Shown piece after piece: positions 23,217 through 29,728 of a stretch of DNA of 64,000 nucleotides. The position numbers were made by a program, and so were the translations under genes. This DNA is from Bordetella petrii (GTDB lineage Bacteria > Pseudomonadota > Gammaproteobacteria > Burkholderiales > Burkholderiaceae_B): the NCBI RefSeq assembly GCF_017356245.1, contig NZ_JAFMZZ010000001.1, positions 3,336,949 to 3,400,948 of the forward strand, given 5' to 3'. The notes beneath the pieces are model-generated. The model was not told the DNA's origin. It saw only the letters and a list, made by a program, of their open reading frames with translations, and did not search any database. The stretch's first letter is position 1; each line of letters opens with the position of its first letter.

Positions 23217-24065
23217 TTACGGGTGCTTGTTCTGCCGGCGCAAGGCCGAAGGCAGCGCCGGCAGCGACAGGGGCCTGCGGTTGCGCGCCGCGGCCGGCCC
23301 GGACTCGCGCCGGGCATGCTGAGCGGCCCAGTCCACCAGCACCAGCTGGCCGTCGTGCGACTCGGCCAGGGCCGACAGGCTTTCCACCCAATCGCCGTCG
23401 TTGCAGTACAGCACGCCACCCACCTCGCGCATCTCGGGCTTGTGGATGTGGCCGCACACCACGCCGTCCAGGCCCCGCCGCCGCGCTTCGCCGGCCAGGG
23501 CTTCCTCGAAATCGGTAATGAAGGCCACGGCGTTCTTCACCTTGTGCTTCAGGTACTGCGACAGCGACCAGTAGTGCAGGCCCACGCGGTGGCGCAGGCG
23601 GTTGAAATGGTGGTTCAGCCACAGGGCCGACTGGTACAGGGTGTCGCCCAGGTGGGCCAGCCATTTGCTGTGCTGGATCACGCCGTCGAACTGGTCGCCG
23701 TGCAGCACCAGCAGCCGCTGCCCGCGCGCCGTGACATGCACGTCTTCATCCAGGATCTCGATGTCGCCGAAGGCATAGCCGATGAATTCGCGTGCGAATT
23801 CATCGTGGTTGCCGGGCACGAACACCACCCGCGTGCCGTTGCGGGCCTTGCGCAGGATGCGCTGCACCACGTCGTTGTGGGCGCGCGGCCAGTGCCAATG
23901 CTTGCGCAACTGCCAGCCATCGACAATGTCGCCCACCAGGTACAGGGTGTCGGACTCGTTCTGTTCCAGGAAGTCCAGCAGGAAGTCCGCCTTGCACCCG
24001 ACCGTGCCCAGGTGCAGGTCGGAAATCCAGAGTGTGCGCCAATGAGTGGGGCGGATTTCGTTCAC
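23217..24065 (-). CDS. LpxH-like metallophosphoesterase (UDP-2,3-diacylglucosamine diphosphatase family)
   Basis: A 282-residue calcineurin-like phosphoesterase. The metal-site motifs are DLHLGT, GDIVDGW, GNHDE, HGDQFD and GHIHKPE in order. The protein belongs to the long UDP-2,3-diacylglucosamine diphosphatase-like group, which is longer than classical LpxH (about 240 residues), so it could be a paralogue rather than the essential lipid A enzyme. The GTG at 24065 was chosen because GAGGA lies 8 nt upstream; in-frame ATGs at 24092 and 24110 lack such a site. Confidence 0.82.
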   Translation of the reverse strand: MNEIRPTHWRTLWISDLHLGTVGCKADFLLDFLEQNESDTLYLVGDIVDGWQLRKHWHWPRAHNDVVQRILRKARNGTRVVFVPGNHDEFAREFIGYAFGDIEILDEDVHVTARGQRLLVLHGDQFDGVIQHSKWLAHLGDTLYQSALWLNHHFNRLRHRVGLHYWSLSQYLKHKVKNAVAFITDFEEALAGEARRRGLDGVVCGHIHKPEMREVGGVLYCNDGDWVESLSALAESHDGQLVLVDWAAQHARRESGPAAARNRRPLSLPALPSALRRQNKHP

Positions 24066-24175
24066 GTGGGCGTTCCTCGGGGCTGTCGTCATGCCCAGGG
24101 ATGTAACCATCCGGCCGTGACGCCGGTGTGAACGCAGGATGACGCTGTTGTGACGGATGCGTCCCTGTTGCCGCC

Positions 24176-24685
24176 TCAGGCCTTGCGCGGCGGCGCGTTG
24201 CGCAGGCGCGTGCCCAGCAGCCGGTCGTGCATGAACTGGCCGTCGGGGTCGAACCATGACCAGATGAAAATGGCGAAGGGCGCGGCCACGATGAACATGT
24301 CGACCGATTTCCAGCCCGTGGCGGCCGAGGCCGCGGCCACGATGCCGGCCCCCGCCAGCACGGGCGGCCAGGCCAGCAGGTAGCGCGCCATCAGGCGCGG
24401 CACCGAAGGCGGCCGGCCGTCGCGGTCGACCAGCCGGATGTTCCAGGTTTTCATGGGCAGTGTCTGGCCCTTGCGGCGCCAGCACAGCACGAAGTAGGCG
24501 CCGATGGCCAGGAACAGCCAGGCCTGGCGGGCGTGGCGCAGCATCAGCGCGTGGCGGCTCTGGGTCAGGGTGTCGAACAGGTAGCCGGCCAGGAACACCA
24601 CGCCGAACAGCAGCACGGTTTCGTACATCATGCAGGCAAAACGGCGCAGCCGGCTGGGGGTCAGTGGGGTGGGGGTGTCGGTCAT
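24176..24685 (-). CDS. RDD-family membrane protein
   Basis: A 169-residue integral membrane protein of the RDD family. The signature appears as RRFACMMYETVLLFGVVFLA near the start and later DRLLGTRLRN with the conserved Arg-Asp pattern. Three to four hydrophobic helices are visible. The family's role is mostly unknown, with some members linked to ion antiport. It ends with a basic tail (APPRKA). Confidence 0.85.
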   Translation of the reverse strand: MTDTPTPLTPSRLRRFACMMYETVLLFGVVFLAGYLFDTLTQSRHALMLRHARQAWLFLAIGAYFVLCWRRKGQTLPMKTWNIRLVDRDGRPPSVPRLMARYLLAWPPVLAGAGIVAAASAATGWKSVDMFIVAAPFAIFIWSWFDPDGQFMHDRLLGTRLRNAPPRKA

Positions 24686-24724
24686 GGGGGCGTATTATCC
24701 CGCATCCTCGGCACGCATCAGGGC

Positions 24725-24751
24725 AAAAAAAACCCACCGTTGCGGGTGGGT
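24725..24751 (-). terminator. Rho-independent terminator of the small gene at 24809
   Basis: Read on the minus strand, a 7-bp stem (ACCCACC paired with GGTGGGT, loop 24739-24744) is followed by a run of eight T. It lies between the small gene and the RDD gene, so it stops transcripts of the small gene before the RDD gene. Confidence 0.85.
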
Positions 24752-24758
24752 CTTAAAA

Positions 24759-24775
24759 GGGGCTGTAGCAGCCCC
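24759..24775 (-). other. Extra hairpin before the terminator
   Basis: GGGGCTG and CAGCCCC form a 7-bp stem with a 3-nt loop, 33 nt past the stop of the small gene on the minus strand. With the terminator it gives the message a two-hairpin 3' end. Confidence 0.45.
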
Positions 24776-24808
24776 CAAGGGGAAATCGGTACGTTGCGCG
24801 GGCTGGCC

Positions 24809-25003
24809 TCAGGCGGCCGAGTGCGCGGCCTTGGCGCCAGCGGCTTCGCGGGCGACCAGGGACTTGATGCCCTTGCCCAGCTTGCGCAGGCCCGAAGCCA
24901 GTGCGCGCATGGGGCGGGGGCGGAATTGTTCTTCGATGGCTTGCAGCATCAGCTGACGCTCGAGTTCGTCGGTCAGTCGGACGGTGGGGTTGACGTGGAT
25001 CAC
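24809..25003 (-). CDS. Small conserved-looking protein, unknown function (64 aa)
   Basis: A 64-residue protein of unrecognised family. It starts with GTG at 25003 (MIHVNPTVRLTDELERQLML) and has a basic, amphipathic middle (FRPRPMRALASGLRKLGKGI) and an Ala-rich end. It has its own promoter with two palindromic operators and its own terminator, which supports a real, regulated, single-gene transcript. It has no signal peptide or membrane helix. The basic helix might bind nucleic acid or membrane, but no function is claimed. Confidence 0.7.
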   Translation of the reverse strand: MIHVNPTVRLTDELERQLMLQAIEEQFRPRPMRALASGLRKLGKGIKSLVAREAAGAKAAHSAA

Positions 25004-25039
25004 GATAATTCCAGGGCTTGCGTAAATGTAAACTGCTAC

Positions 25040-25067
25040 GGGTTAACCCGAATTTTAGGGTTAACCC
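25040..25067. promoter_or_regulatory. Twin GGGTTAACCC operators over the small-gene promoter
   Basis: Two identical perfect 10-bp palindromes GGGTTAACCC (25040-25049 and 25058-25067) are spaced 18 bp centre to centre; each is extended by one more paired base. The flanking GAATTT is also repeated, so the block is a near-tandem 18-bp repeat. One palindrome sits between the -35 and -10 boxes and the other just downstream of the -10, the layout of a repressor operator. Confidence 0.75.
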
Positions 25068-25080
25068 TGAATTTATGCAA
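25052..25080 (-). promoter_or_regulatory. Predicted promoter of the small gene
   Basis: On the minus strand TTGCAT and TAAAAT are separated by 17 bp that contain one GGGTTAACCC palindrome. The start of transcription would lie about 45 nt before the GTG start codon at 25003. Confidence 0.65.
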
Positions 25081-25178
25081 GCGCCTGGTGCATCGTGCGC
25101 ATTCCTGGTGCCGATAATGCGTTAATTCGGCGCCTTGTGGCTTGATCGCCACAATAGGGGGGCCATGTTGCAGCTTTT

Positions 25179-26633
25179 TTACAACGCGGGGTCGGAGCGC
25201 TCGCGGTACCCCGCGGCCACCAGTTCGAAGCCGAACAGGCGGCAGTCCAGCGCGCCGTTGTACAGCGGCGTGCGCCGCAGCGGTTTCAGGCGCAGCCGCT
25301 GGGGTAGGTCGCGGTCGCTCGAAATGGCGTGCACCTGCCAGCCGGCGAATTCGTGCTTCAGGTGGGCCGACCAGGCTCGCCAGAGGTCAGTGTCATCGGC
25401 CGGCAGGCGTTCGCCGTAGGGCGGGTTGGTGACGATCCAGCCGTGCCCGGCCGGCGCCGGCACCTGGCAGGCGTCGCCCACTTCGAAGCGGATGGTGTCG
25501 GCGGTCAGCCAGGCGCGTTCGGCGTTGTTGCGCGCATATTCGATAGCCAGCGGATCCAGGTCGTAGCCCACCAGCGGGGCATCCAGGCCCGGCAGGATGC
25601 GCGCGCGCGCATCGTCTTTCAGGTCGTGCCAGCGGCGCGCATCGTGGCCGCGCAGCCGCTCGAAGCCGAACGGGCGCGAAATGCCCGCCGGCACGCCCAG
25701 CGCGATCCAGGCGGCCTCGATCAGGATGGTGCCGCTGCCGCAGAACGGGTCCAGCAGCGCGGCGGCGGGATCCCAGCCGGCCAGCGCCAGCATGCCGGCG
25801 GCCAGGTTCTCGCGCAGCGGCGCTTCGCCTTTGTCCAGGCGCCAGCCGCGCTTGAACAGCGATTCGCCAGACGTGTCCAGGTAAAGGGTGGCGGTGTGGC
25901 CGGTCAGGAACAGGTGCACGCGCGCATCGGGCCGCACCGTGTCGATGCTGGGCCGCTCGCCTTCCAGGTCGCGCAGGCGGTCGCAGATGCCGTCCTTGGC
26001 GCGCAGGTTGCAGTACTGCAGGCTCTGCACGGGGCTCTTGATGGCCGAGGTATCCACCCGCAGCGTCTGCTCGGCGCCGAACCAGCGTTCCCAGGGCACG
26101 CTGCGGGCCAGGTCGAGAATGTCGTCTTCGTGCGAGATTTCCGCGTGGGCCACTTGCAGCAGAATGCGCGTGGCCAGCCGCGAGTACAGGTTGGCGCGCT
26201 GCATGCCCGCCCAGTCGGCGCTGAAGTGGCAGCCCGCGCGGCCGGCGCGGGCATCGGCGAAGCCCAGGGCCTGCATTTCGGCGGTCAGCGCCGCTTCCAG
26301 GCCCTGGGGGCAGGGGGCGAAGGCGTCGAATGTTTCGGCTTCGCGCGGGGCGCGCGGCATGCGGCGGCGCACGGCCGGCTGTTCGGCCTGCGCGGCTTCG
26401 CTTTGCGGCTCGGCGTGCCGCCGGGGCCGCTCGGCGGGCGCCGGGACGGGGGCAGCCGGGGCAGGGTCGGCCCGGCGCCGTTCGGTTTTTTCGCGCGCCA
26501 GTTCCATTTGCGCGGCCGACCGCGCCCGCGCGCCGCTGCGCACGCGCTTGTTGCCGCGCTCGGCGGCATGGGCATCGCGCGCTGTTTTCTTGACCGTCAG
26601 CGTCTTGCGGCGGTCTTGTTCATCAGAGGACAT
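25179..26633 (-). CDS. THUMP-domain class I SAM-dependent RNA methyltransferase (RlmL N-terminal-like)
   Basis: A 484-residue RNA methyltransferase. After a basic, low-complexity extension of about 100 residues rich in Arg, Ala and Pro, a THUMP domain runs to about residue 270. The Rossmann-like methyltransferase domain then has DPFCGSGTILIEAAW and the catalytic IVTNPPYGERL motif, which points to N2-guanine methylation. It resembles the RlmL amino half or YpsC family that acts on 23S rRNA. The exact nucleotide is unknown. It precedes hemJ in reverse order. Confidence 0.88.
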   Translation of the reverse strand: MSSDEQDRRKTLTVKKTARDAHAAERGNKRVRSGARARSAAQMELAREKTERRRADPAPAAPVPAPAERPRRHAEPQSEAAQAEQPAVRRRMPRAPREAETFDAFAPCPQGLEAALTAEMQALGFADARAGRAGCHFSADWAGMQRANLYSRLATRILLQVAHAEISHEDDILDLARSVPWERWFGAEQTLRVDTSAIKSPVQSLQYCNLRAKDGICDRLRDLEGERPSIDTVRPDARVHLFLTGHTATLYLDTSGESLFKRGWRLDKGEAPLRENLAAGMLALAGWDPAAALLDPFCGSGTILIEAAWIALGVPAGISRPFGFERLRGHDARRWHDLKDDARARILPGLDAPLVGYDLDPLAIEYARNNAERAWLTADTIRFEVGDACQVPAPAGHGWIVTNPPYGERLPADDTDLWRAWSAHLKHEFAGWQVHAISSDRDLPQRLRLKPLRRTPLYNGALDCRLFGFELVAAGYRERSDPAL

Positions 26634-26664
26634 ACGAATCCAGGCCAGGGGCCGGGCAGGGGGG

Positions 26665-27087
26665 TCAGAAGGGCTTGAGCACTACCAGCAGCACCACCGC
26701 CACGAGCAGCAGGACGGGAACTTCGTTGAACCAGCGGTAGAACTTGTGCGAGCGCGTGTTGCGGCCCTGTTCGAATTTGCGCAGCATCACGCCGCAGGCA
26801 TGATGGTAGCCGATGATGAGCAGCACGAAGAGCAGCTTGGCATGCATCCAGCCGTTGCCGGGGCCCATGCCGATGCCATAGCCCACGTACAGCCACAGGC
26901 CCAGCGCCACGGCGATGATGGCGAGCATGGTGGTGAAGCGGTACAGGCGGCGCGCCATGCTGACCAGACAGGACTGCACGGCGGGGTCGGGCTGCTGGGC
27001 CAGGTTCACGTACAGGCGCGGCAGGTAGAACAGCCCGGCGAACCAGGACGCGATAAAGACAATATGAAAGGCCTTGACCCAGAGCAT
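26665..27087 (-). CDS. hemJ: Protoporphyrinogen oxidase HemJ
   Basis: A 140-residue integral membrane protein with four hydrophobic helices matching HemJ, the heme-dependent protoporphyrinogen IX oxidase of many bacteria. The N-terminus MLWVKAFHIVFIASWFAGLF contains the conserved His, and KFYRWFNEVPVLLLVAVV closes it. Length fits the family exactly. The ATG at 27087 was chosen since residues before it look random and contain no membrane helix. Confidence 0.9.
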   Translation of the reverse strand: MLWVKAFHIVFIASWFAGLFYLPRLYVNLAQQPDPAVQSCLVSMARRLYRFTTMLAIIAVALGLWLYVGYGIGMGPGNGWMHAKLLFVLLIIGYHHACGVMLRKFEQGRNTRSHKFYRWFNEVPVLLLVAVVLLVVLKPF

Positions 27088-27176
27088 GGCGGGCGTCCGA
27101 TGCGGCGTAGTGATGACTGCATTGTAGTCAAGGATGGTGCGGGGCTGTCTTGTTCTGTTTATTGAGTTCTTGCGTC

Positions 27177-27304
27177 GCCTTGCCGTGGCGGGGTGGGGGC
27201 CGGTCGAAGCCCGTCGGGCTCGGGCGCATGCAGGCGCCCTCGGCCTGCTGCGCAGGCTGCCCCGCCGGTCAACTCGCCCAGCCCCCACCCCGCCACGGCA
27301 AGGC
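27177..27304. repeat. 128-bp element bounded by perfect 24-bp inverted repeats
   Basis: Positions 27177-27200 and 27281-27304 are exact reverse complements of each other (24 bp, starting GCCTTGCCGTGG). They enclose 80 bp of GC-rich sequence with smaller internal stems. The element occupies most of the 318-bp gap between hemJ and prpD. No transposase and no target-site duplication is seen. It may be a MITE-like repeat or a structured RNA end; the rest of this gap shows no gene. Confidence 0.7.
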
Positions 27305-27405
27305 TGGCGGGATCTCGCAATGGCACAAGCGCGCCACGCGGCTTGCGGTTATTTGTACCTGTGCCGGACGGAGCTAGAAGAAACGAAAAGGCACTTGACC
27401 TCAAA

Positions 27406-28857
27406 TCAGATCACGTACAAATCCACATATTCATGGACGGGCATGCCCTCGAGCGTCTGCTGGTCGAGCGAGGCCGCCAGGATCCGCGCCTGCTGCCGGG
27501 CCGGGAAGACGCGGGCCAGGTTGGTGCGGAACTTGGCCTCGAGCAGCGGGATGCCTTCCTGGCGGCGCCGCTTGTGGCCGATGGGGTATTCGCACACGAC
27601 CTCGTCCAGCCGCGTGCCATCGTTGAATTCCACCGTCAGCGCATTGGCGATCGACCGCTTGTCCGGGTCGTGGTAATCACGCGTGAACGCGGGATCTTCA
27701 ACGCACGCGATCTTGTCGCGCAGCGCGTCGATGCGCGGGTCGCGGGCGATATCGTCTTCATAGTCGGCGGCCGTCAGGCGCCCGAACAGCACCGGCACCG
27801 CCACCATGTACTGGATGCAGTGGTCGCGGTCGGCCGGGTTGTTCAGCGGCCCCTGCTTGTCGATGATGCGGATGCAGGCCTCGTGCGTGCGGATGGTGAT
27901 CCGCCTGATATCGCTCGCCGACTTGCCGGCCGCCTGCAGCCGGCCGTGGATGTCCATGGCGCATTCCACCGCCGTCTGCGCATGGAATTCGGCCGGAAAC
28001 GAGATCTTGAACAGCACGTTTTCCATGACATAGCTGCCATAGGGCCGCTGGAACTTGAACGGCTGGCCCTTGAACAGCACGTCGTAAAACCCCCAGGTCC
28101 GGGCGGTCAGCACCGAGGGGTAGCCCATTTCGCCGGTGCGCGCCATCAGCGCCAGGCGCACCGCGCGGCTGGTGGCGTCGCCCGCGGCCCAGCTCTTGCG
28201 GCTGCCCGCGTTGGGCGCATGGCGATAAGTGCGCAGGCTCTGCCCGTCGACCCAGGCCAGCGACACGGCATTGATGATTTCTTCGCGGCTCAGGCCCAGC
28301 ATCTGCGCCACCACCGCGGTCGAGGCCACTTTGACCAGCACCACATGGTCCAGGCCCACCTTGTTGAACGAGTTTTCCAGGGCAATGCAGCCCTGGATCT
28401 CATGCGCCTTGATCATGCCGGCAAGCACGTCGCGCATGGTGAGCGGCGTCTTGCCCGCGGCCACCGCATTGCGCGACAACCAGTCGGCCGTGGCCAGGAT
28501 GCCGCCCAGGTTGTCGGATGGGTGCCCCCATTCGGCGGCCAGCCAGGTGTCGTTGAAATCCAGCCAGCGGATCATCGTGCCGATATTGAACGCGGCCTGC
28601 ACCGGGTCCAGCTGGAACTGCGTGCCGGGCACCTTGGCGCCGTTGGGCACCACGGTGCCCGGCACGATGGGGCCCAGCAGCTTGCGGCAGGCCGGGTATT
28701 CCAGCGCTTCCAGGCCGCAGCCCAGGGTGTCGATCAGGCAGTTGCGGGCGGTTTCATAGGCCAGGGCGCTTTCGATTTCATAGCCCAGGACATAGTCGAC
28801 GATATCGACCAGAACCTGGTCCGGATCGGGACGGACGTTCGAGACAGGGGCGGACAT
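27406..28857 (-). CDS. prpD: 2-methylcitrate dehydratase PrpD
   Basis: A 483-residue MmgE/PrpD family enzyme that dehydrates 2-methylcitrate to 2-methyl-cis-aconitate in propionate breakdown. The family pattern [17 protein letters not shown] and the conserved [20 protein letters not shown] segment are visible. An AGGAG ribosome site lies 7 nt before the ATG. It is divergent from the GntR regulator, with a palindrome in the gap. An alternative AcnD/PrpF route for the same step is encoded on the other strand. Confidence 0.95.
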   Translation of the reverse strand: MSAPVSNVRPDPDQVLVDIVDYVLGYEIESALAYETARNCLIDTLGCGLEALEYPACRKLLGPIVPGTVVPNGAKVPGTQFQLDPVQAAFNIGTMIRWLDFNDTWLAAEWGHPSDNLGGILATADWLSRNAVAAGKTPLTMRDVLAGMIKAHEIQGCIALENSFNKVGLDHVVLVKVASTAVVAQMLGLSREEIINAVSLAWVDGQSLRTYRHAPNAGSRKSWAAGDATSRAVRLALMARTGEMGYPSVLTARTWGFYDVLFKGQPFKFQRPYGSYVMENVLFKISFPAEFHAQTAVECAMDIHGRLQAAGKSASDIRRITIRTHEACIRIIDKQGPLNNPADRDHCIQYMVAVPVLFGRLTAADYEDDIARDPRIDALRDKIACVEDPAFTRDYHDPDKRSIANALTVEFNDGTRLDEVVCEYPIGHKRRRQEGIPLLEAKFRTNLARVFPARQQARILAASLDQQTLEGMPVHEYVDLYVI

Positions 28858-28941
28858 GGTGGGCTCCTAGGTCGGGCCGGCGCGGCGCGTGAGGTGGCGC
28901 GCGGCGCCACGGCGTGAGTCATCAACAGCCGATTGCGGTTT

Positions 28942-28955
28942 GATTGTCGACAATC
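28942..28955. promoter_or_regulatory. Palindromic GntR-type operator (prpD / regulator gap)
   Basis: GATTGTCGACAATC is a perfect 14-bp palindrome between divergent prpD and the GntR gene. A second partial copy (AATTGTCGACAT, 29005-29016) overlaps the regulator's start codon. TTGTnnACAA-type dyads are typical sites for FCD-class GntR proteins. Confidence 0.7.
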
Positions 28956-28978
28956 TAGCTCGAAAATATCGAAATGGC

Positions 28979-28984
28979 TATAAT
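28979..28984 (+). promoter_or_regulatory. Predicted -10 box of the GntR-acnD-prpF transcript
   Basis: A perfect TATAAT lies 30 bp before the GntR ATG, bracketed by the two TTGTCGAC elements. The -35 region is weak. Repressor bound at either element could block this promoter. Confidence 0.6.
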
Positions 28985-29014
28985 TTCCCCAGTCATAACG
29001 CATGAATTGTCGAC

Positions 29015-29728
29015 ATGGACACCAAAATCTTGACGCTGCCAGTGGCTGCCGAAGGCGAGGCCGAAACCCTGTCGGACCACGTTTTCCGCAAGATCCAGGC
29101 GGCCATCGTCAAGGGCGAAATCGCACCCGGCAGCAAAATGTCCGAGCCTGAACTCGCGCGCACGTACGGCATCAGCCGCGGGCCGCTGCGCGAGGCCATC
29201 CACCGGCTCGAAGGCCAGCGGCTGCTGGTGCGCGTGCCGCACGTGGGGGCGCGGGTCGTGTCGCTTAGCCAGCAAGAATTGTGCGAGCTGTACCAGATTC
29301 GCGAATCCCTCGAAGGCATGGCCTGCCGCCTGGCCGCCGAACGCATGACGCCCGCCACCGCCGGCGAGCTGCGCCGCGTGCTCGAGGCGCACGAGCGCGA
29401 CGAGGCCTTCCAGGCGGGGCGCGGCTACTACCTGCAGGAAGGCGACTACGATTTCCACTACCGCATCGTGCAGGCCAGCGGCAACCAGATGCTGATCCGC
29501 CTGCTCTGCGACGAGCTCTACCAACTGGCCCGCATGTACCGCATCCAGTATTCGGCCACGCCCAACCGTCCCCGCCAGGCGTATGCCGAGCATCACCGTA
29601 TCCTCGACGCCATCGCCGATGGCGACGGGGAACTGGCGGAACTCCTGATGCGCAGGCACATCCGCGCATCGCGTCTCAACATTGAACACCAGATCGCGCA
29701 GGGCAACCTGGCGCGCACCGAGGCATGA
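29015..29728 (+). CDS. GntR-family regulator (FCD type) of the methylcitrate genes
   Basis: A 237-residue regulator with an N-terminal GntR winged helix (VFRKIQAAIVKGEIAPGSKM, then SEPELARTYGISRGPLREAI) and a C-terminal all-helical FCD ligand domain with conserved His residues (DYDFHYRIVQASGN and RMRRHIRASR-like end). It is divergent from prpD and overlaps acnD by 4 bp, so it is co-transcribed with acnD and prpF. It likely represses both directions and senses a methylcitrate-cycle intermediate. The ligand is inferred. Confidence 0.92.
   Translation: MDTKILTLPVAAEGEAETLSDHVFRKIQAAIVKGEIAPGSKMSEPELARTYGISRGPLREAIHRLEGQRLLVRVPHVGARVVSLSQQELCELYQIRESLEGMACRLAAERMTPATAGELRRVLEAHERDEAFQAGRGYYLQEGDYDFHYRIVQASGNQMLIRLLCDELYQLARMYRIQYSATPNRPRQAYAEHHRILDAIADGDGELAELLMRRHIRASRLNIEHQIAQGNLARTEA

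Noticed and set aside
27177..27304. Intact insertion sequence
   Set aside because: Too short for a transposase and no target-site duplication was seen; kept only as an inverted-repeat element.
27134..27405. Frames running through the 24-bp inverted repeat element
   Set aside because: The peptides on both strands are products of a palindromic sequence and show no protein-like pattern.
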